DNA of 9,254 nt from an uncultured Ruminococcus sp. Lineage in GTDB: Bacteria > Bacillota > Clostridia > Oscillospirales > Ruminococcaceae. Shown piece by piece: positions 6,257 to 9,254 of the stretch. The stretch is from contig URWK01000038.1 of NCBI GenBank assembly GCA_900551505.1, positions 1-9,254 of the forward strand, written 5' to 3'. The number at the start of each line of letters is the position of its first letter. Position 1 is the stretch's first letter. Made by a program: the position numbers and the translations under genes. Below the pieces are notes generated by a model that was given only the letters and a program-made list of their open reading frames with translations, did not search any database and had not been told where the DNA came from.

Positions 6257-6535
6257 TTGAACAATTCAACCGACAGAGCGGTTGTCCTTGGTCAATACAT
6301 ACTTGAACATCGTGCTACCGTCAGGGCTGCCGCAAAAGAATTCGGCATAAGCAAAAGCACCGTTCACAAGGACGTTTCTGAAAGACTTTTTGAAAAAGAC
6401 CCCGTTCTTTATCCTCTTGTCAAGGAAATTCTTGAGATAAACAAACAGGAACGCCATATCCGTGGCGGACTTGCAACAAAGAGAAAATATGAAGAAATCG
6501 CAAGACTTAAAAAGCTGAAAAATCAGGAGCATTAA
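6257..6535 (+). CDS. spoIIID: Sporulation transcription factor SpoIIID
   Basis: A 92-residue DNA-binding protein that switches genes on and off in the mother cell after sigma-E activation, including the move to sigma-K. The helix-turn-helix lies at about residues 21-44 (TVRAAAKEFGISKSTVHKDV), and the family block RHIRGGLATKRKY occupies 66-78, followed by a basic tail. Both match SpoIIID closely, as does the length. The start is TTG at 6257: an in-frame TGA at 6248-6250 closes the frame just upstream, and no in-frame ATG or GTG occurs among the following codons before the conserved region. The ribosome binding site AAGGGAG ends 9 bases before it and sits in an inverted repeat. The gene is 97 bases downstream of dapB on the same strand and ends at a terminator. 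Its presence marks an endospore-forming lineage. Confidence 0.96.
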   Translation: MNNSTDRAVVLGQYILEHRATVRAAAKEFGISKSTVHKDVSERLFEKDPVLYPLVKEILEINKQERHIRGGLATKRKYEEIARLKKLKNQEH

Positions 6536-6561
6536 ACTTTTTCTCCATATACAAAAAAAAG

Positions 6562-6593
6562 AAACGCTCTCTTTTTTCAAAGGAGCGTTTTTT
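6562..6593. terminator. Bidirectional terminator between spoIIID and the HD gene
   Basis: AAACGCTC (6562-6569) pairs with GAGCGTTT (6583-6590). The stem continues past a bulged T through CTTT/AAAG (6571-6574 with 6579-6582) to the loop TTTC. A T-run follows on the plus strand (6588-6593). On the minus strand the hairpin is followed by a CTTTTTTTT-like tract formed by the A-run at 6553-6560. It lies 26 bases after the spoIIID stop and just before the end of the convergent HD gene, so it probably serves both. Confidence 0.88.
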
Positions 6594-6599
6594 ATTTTC

Positions 6600-7103
6600 C
6601 TATCGGGTCAAAATCTTTTTCAGTGTCTTTGCCTGATGTGATAAAAATTCTGCCATTGCACAATACTTGTCAACAAAAATTATAACTACTGTTTCCCTAT
6701 ATTTCGGAAGTCCGAGCGTAAGAGGAAACATATGTTTGAGTATTATATCCTGCTCAACCGGACTTATCTCAAAGTTTTCACACGCATTCTTTAATGCAAT
6801 TTTCGGGTGTCTTGCATTATGGAACTGCTCACCTGCTTTTCTGATGTACTCTTTTCTGTTATAGAAAAAAAGGTCATGCAACAAGCCTGCTCTTGCTCCT
6901 GCGTGTGCATCAAGCCTGAGAGCCTTACACACAAGATAATTGTAATATGAAACATTTATGCAATGCTGTAACCTTGTAGTGTAACGGTGATGTGTGAATT
7001 TGCTGAGTTTGTTCACGTATTCGCTGAATATAATATCCTCAATGTAAGAAAAATACTCGCTTTCATCTTCAAGGTTCTTTTTTGAACCAATAGCTTTTAT
7101 CAT
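6600..7103 (-). CDS. Uncharacterised HD-domain protein, putative phosphohydrolase
   Basis: A soluble 167-residue protein with a compact HD domain, a metal-dependent phosphohydrolase fold. Visible metal-ligand candidates are His47 (LQHCINVS), the His76-Asp77 doublet (ARAGLLHDLFFYN), His99 (HP), His124 (ILKHMFPLT) and Asp145 (FVDKYCA). This pattern resembles a family of small, uncharacterised HD proteins common in Clostridia; the substrate is unknown. The frame is open to a TTG at 7109, but I start at the ATG at 7103 because the GAGG ribosome binding site (7114-7111) is 7 bases from it and only 1 base from the TTG. The gene converges on spoIIID across a shared terminator and diverges from the lipoprotein gene. 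It has no signal peptide or membrane segment. The HD call is confident; no function should be read from the context. Confidence 0.85.
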   Translation of the reverse strand: MIKAIGSKKNLEDESEYFSYIEDIIFSEYVNKLSKFTHHRYTTRLQHCINVSYYNYLVCKALRLDAHAGARAGLLHDLFFYNRKEYIRKAGEQFHNARHPKIALKNACENFEISPVEQDIILKHMFPLTLGLPKYRETVVIIFVDKYCAMAEFLSHQAKTLKKILTR

Positions 7104-7127
7104 ATGCAAACCTCACAAAAAATAAAA

Positions 7128-7181
7128 TTTTCATACTAAATTTAAAATCATTATAATAGACATAAATGTTCTGAAAGTTAA
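7128..7181. promoter_or_regulatory. Overlapping divergent promoter candidates
   Basis: The intergenic region between the divergent HD and lipoprotein genes contains the near-palindrome ATTATAAT (7150-7157). Plus strand: a perfect -10 TATAAT (7152-7157) with a weak -35 TTTCAT (7129-7134), spacer 17. Minus strand: TTAACT (7181-7176) and TATTAT (7158-7153), spacer 17. The two -10 boxes share most of their bases, so RNA polymerase could occupy only one at a time. The rest of this spacer shows only the ribosome binding sites. Confidence 0.4.
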
Positions 7182-7248
7182 TAAACTGTGAAATTTCCCG
7201 TAAAGAAAAAATTGTGGGTCTGTTGCATACAAGAAAGGTCAGATATTT

Positions 7249-8130
7249 ATGAAAAAATCACTGTTTTTAGCTTTTTCTGTATGTTTATTTCTTCTCTGCT
7301 CTTGCAACAATCAGCCAATAGTTGACGTGGCGGAAAGTATAGAGGAAACCACAGCTAACACCACCAATACTACCGTTTCCACAACTATTTCTGAAAAACA
7401 GACAACTTCTACAGAAACTTCCGAAACTACCACCACGGAAGAAATCACAGAAACAACTACTGAACAAACCACTACAACAGAAACTTATGAAGAAACCGAA
7501 GTAACTTTCGCTTCTTCGGAAATAACTACAGATGCCCCCGAAATTACAGGTATTTCTGTACAAAGAGAATTCTCCGACCCTGTAAGCATTGACGATATTG
7601 TGATAGTCGGAGATTCTATCGCACTCGGTTTCGGAATTTACGACCGGCTTCCGGATGCACACGTCCTTGCGAAAGGTTCTGTTGCGGCAAGAAACTTATC
7701 TGATTTTACATTTAACTACAATTCAAGTGAATGTTCTGTATATGATATTATCGGCTCTGAACAGTTTCATAATATTTATATGTCCATGGGTATTAATGAT
7801 GTAAATATAGGCGATATTGATTATTTCCTGAATCACTATACCGACAACATAAACCGGATAAAAAACCGTGTTCCCGACTGCCGTATAACACTTCTTTCAA
7901 TTACGCCTGTTTCGGCAGAATCATCATTCACCACAAATGACATAATTGACGAATATAATCTTGCACTTGCACAACTTGCGACAGATACGGAAAATGTTGA
8001 TTTTATTGATATTTCCCACGGGTTGAAATCTTCTGACAATGCCTTGAAACCTAAATTTTCTGGTGGTGACGGAATACACCTTGCACCGTCTGCCTATGAT
8101 GTTATTCTCTCTGAAATAACAGACTCCTAA
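7249..8130 (+). CDS. SGNH-hydrolase lipoprotein with a Thr/Glu-rich linker
   Basis: A 293-residue predicted lipoprotein. Residues 1-18 form a signal peptide with a lipobox LCSC placing the lipidated cysteine at Cys19. Residues about 30-95 are a low-complexity linker dominated by Thr, Glu and Ser, probably a flexible spacer through the cell wall. The rest is an SGNH/GDSL hydrolase domain with a full catalytic set: Gly121-Asp122-Ser123 (nucleophile Ser123), Gly143 for block II, Gly181-Ile-Asn183-Asp184 (GxND), and Asp274-Gly-Ile-His277 (DxxH). Such enzymes are esterases or deacetylases, often acting on cell-wall or exopolysaccharide acyl groups. The actual substrate is unknown. The ATG lies 11 bases after AAAGG. 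The mscS-like gene begins 26 bases after the stop with no terminator, suggesting co-transcription of two envelope genes. Confidence 0.88.
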   Translation: MKKSLFLAFSVCLFLLCSCNNQPIVDVAESIEETTANTTNTTVSTTISEKQTTSTETSETTTTEEITETTTEQTTTTETYEETEVTFASSEITTDAPEITGISVQREFSDPVSIDDIVIVGDSIALGFGIYDRLPDAHVLAKGSVAARNLSDFTFNYNSSECSVYDIIGSEQFHNIYMSMGINDVNIGDIDYFLNHYTDNINRIKNRVPDCRITLLSITPVSAESSFTTNDIIDEYNLALAQLATDTENVDFIDISHGLKSSDNALKPKFSGGDGIHLAPSAYDVILSEITDS

Positions 8131-8156
8131 AAATTTAAAACAAAGGAATGGTAAAA

Positions 8157-9083
8157 ATGATTAGAAATTTTATTCTGCTTTCTTCATCTCTTGAAAACTC
8201 CGAAAGCACAGGAGCAATTGAAAATGCTATAGGTGATGCAGTTGAGGCTACAAAAAACGAAACTGAAAATCTTACCAACATTATGACGGACATAAGCAAT
8301 AAGTTTAAAGGTATTCTTCCATCTCTGATTTTCGCTATTCTTGTACTTATCGTGGGAATGGCTCTTTCAAAAATCGTACTGAAAATCTGTACAAAGGCTC
8401 TTGCCCGTACAAATGTTGACCTTACCGTTCAGGGCTTCCTTAAATCCCTTATAAGAATTATTCTTTATATGTTTGTCATTGTTATAACATTATCCGTACT
8501 GAATGTTCCTATGTCCTCAATTGTTGCGGTAATCGGTGCGGCAGGTCTTGCAATCGGTCTTGCACTTCAGAACAGCCTTTCAAACCTTGCAGGCGGTTTT
8601 ATCCTGCTCTTTGCGAAACCTTTCAAGGTAGGCGACCTTGTAGAAATCGGCGGTACAACCGGTACTGTTGAAGGCATTGACATTCTCTACACCAGAGTCA
8701 GAACCGCAGACAATAAATTAATCCATATGCCTAATGGAAGTACCGCAAACGGCACTATTATCAATTACACAGCAAACAATAACAGAAGACTTGACCTCGA
8801 ATTCGGTATAAGTTATGAAGACGACTTTGAAGAAGCCAAAAAAATTATTTCCGACATAATCAAGGAAAGCCCTCTTGCACTCAATGACCCTGCTCCGACT
8901 GTTAGAGTCGGTCGCCATGATGCAAGTTCCGTTGTAATCTTCGTGTGGGTATGGGTTGCCACCGGCGATTACGGTGCTTTGAAGTTCGATTTACTCGAAA
9001 AGGTAAAGTCTGCTTTCGATGAAAACGGTATTTCTATCCCATTCAATCAACTTGATGTTCACCTCGAAAAGACCAATGCCTGA
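8157..9083 (+). CDS. MscS-family small-conductance mechanosensitive channel
   Basis: A 308-residue membrane channel that opens under membrane tension to release solutes during osmotic downshock. Three hydrophobic segments lie at about residues 53-76, 97-116 and 121-153. The third is the Gly/Ala-rich pore helix (AVIGAAGLAIGLALQNSLSN), followed by the beta domain signature PFKVGDLVEIGGTTGTVEGI and HMPNGSTANGTIINYT. The C-terminal alpha/beta vestibule runs to ISIPFNQLDVHLEK. I begin at the ATG at 8157 because AAAGGA (8142-8147) lies 9 bases from it and directly abuts the upstream ATG at 8148. An additional N-terminal stretch of about 50 residues, partly acidic and polar, precedes the first membrane segment. 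The gene follows the lipoprotein by 26 bases. A 17-bp copy of its 3' end recurs 69 bases downstream. The family call is secure; mscS orthology is not claimed. Confidence 0.94.
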   Translation: MIRNFILLSSSLENSESTGAIENAIGDAVEATKNETENLTNIMTDISNKFKGILPSLIFAILVLIVGMALSKIVLKICTKALARTNVDLTVQGFLKSLIRIILYMFVIVITLSVLNVPMSSIVAVIGAAGLAIGLALQNSLSNLAGGFILLFAKPFKVGDLVEIGGTTGTVEGIDILYTRVRTADNKLIHMPNGSTANGTIINYTANNNRRLDLEFGISYEDDFEEAKKIISDIIKESPLALNDPAPTVRVGRHDASSVVIFVWVWVATGDYGALKFDLLEKVKSAFDENGISIPFNQLDVHLEKTNA

Positions 9084-9146
9084 CTTGTGGATATGAGTTT
9101 GTTAAAAGCGGAATTTGGGAATTTGAATTACCTCGAAAAGACCAAT
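9061..9146 (+). repeat. 17-bp direct repeat at the 3' end of the channel gene
   Basis: ACCTCGAAAAGACCAAT occurs at 9061-9077, encoding the LEKTN tail of the channel, and again without mismatch at 9130-9146. The copies are 69 bases apart, a multiple of three, and the second also reads LEKTN in the same register followed by Ile and a stop. The bases between (9078-9129) show no gene. It could be a relic of a small tandem duplication or, since the contig becomes unreliable about 30 bases later, an assembly join of two strain variants. Confidence 0.7.
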
Positions 9147-9177
9147 ATTTAAAGTTTTCTGAATCTTAACGTTTTTC

Positions 9178-9254
9178 GGGGGCCCCCCCCCCCCGGGGGG
9201 GGGGGCCCGACAATTTTTTTTTTTTAAAAAAAAACAAAGTTTGCGACCCCCACA
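9178..9254. other. Homopolymer contig end, probable artefact
   Basis: From 9178 the sequence becomes G5-C12-G11-C3, then a few bases, then T12-A9, then AC-rich residue. These stacked, self-complementary homopolymers are unlike anything in the body of the window and mirror the poly-C at position 1. I infer sequencing or assembly noise. No terminator for the upstream unit can be assigned because of it. Confidence 0.75.

Noticed and set aside
7345..7500. Repetitive-looking ACC/ACA/ACT-rich DNA as a tandem repeat or CRISPR-like array
   Set aside because: There is no fixed repeat unit or spacing. Synonymous threonine codons vary, so this is a low-complexity protein linker.
7285..7662. Minus-strand Cys/Ser/Gly-rich frame opposite the lipoprotein gene
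   Set aside because: The odd composition is just the reverse complement of Thr and Glu codons in the linker of the lipoprotein.
1..9254. Mobile element, prophage, toxin-antitoxin or defence system
   Set aside because: I found no transposase, integrase, terminal inverted repeats, or small paired toxin-antitoxin frames. All long frames are housekeeping, sporulation or envelope genes.

Overview
The window reads as a chromosomal fragment from a moderately AT-rich, spore-forming Firmicute. I would place it among the gut Clostridia, Ruminococcus/Oscillospiraceae-like, but this is an inference from protein style (SpoIIID, an archaeal/fungal-type Asd, a Thr-rich lipoprotein linker), not from a marker gene. 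Both ends are non-biological-looking homopolymer tracts, so this is probably a complete metagenomic or draft contig with damaged ends. Coding density is high, and there are no mobile elements, CRISPR arrays, tRNAs or rRNAs.

Layout. On the minus strand (65-2833) lies a tight cluster queA-tgt-mntP: two enzymes of queuosine tRNA modification followed by a manganese-efflux-type membrane protein. Back to back with it, from a near-consensus promoter at 2912-2940, runs a plus-strand leader with a lysine riboswitch (3001-3180) and an intrinsic terminator (3239-3263), then asd, dapA and dapB. These three genes take aspartyl phosphate to tetrahydrodipicolinate, on the way to diaminopimelate and lysine. 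A 17-bp perfect hairpin without a U-tract separates dapA from dapB. Next comes spoIIID, a mother-cell sporulation regulator with a TTG start and a Shine-Dalgarno sequence inside a perfect 10-bp inverted repeat. A bidirectional terminator (6562-6593) separates spoIIID from a convergent HD-domain protein gene. Divergent from that gene is a probable two-gene unit: a secreted SGNH-hydrolase lipoprotein and an MscS-type mechanosensitive channel.

How they work together. The riboswitch should shut down asd-dapA-dapB when lysine is plentiful. The DapA product is also the precursor of spore dipicolinate, which gives a possible metabolic link to the neighbouring spoIIID. The lipoprotein and the channel both belong to the cell envelope. 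I found no clear novel multi-gene system. The most interesting signals are RNA-level: the occluded spoIIID start site, the alternative pairings in the lysine leader, and the hairpin between dapA and dapB.
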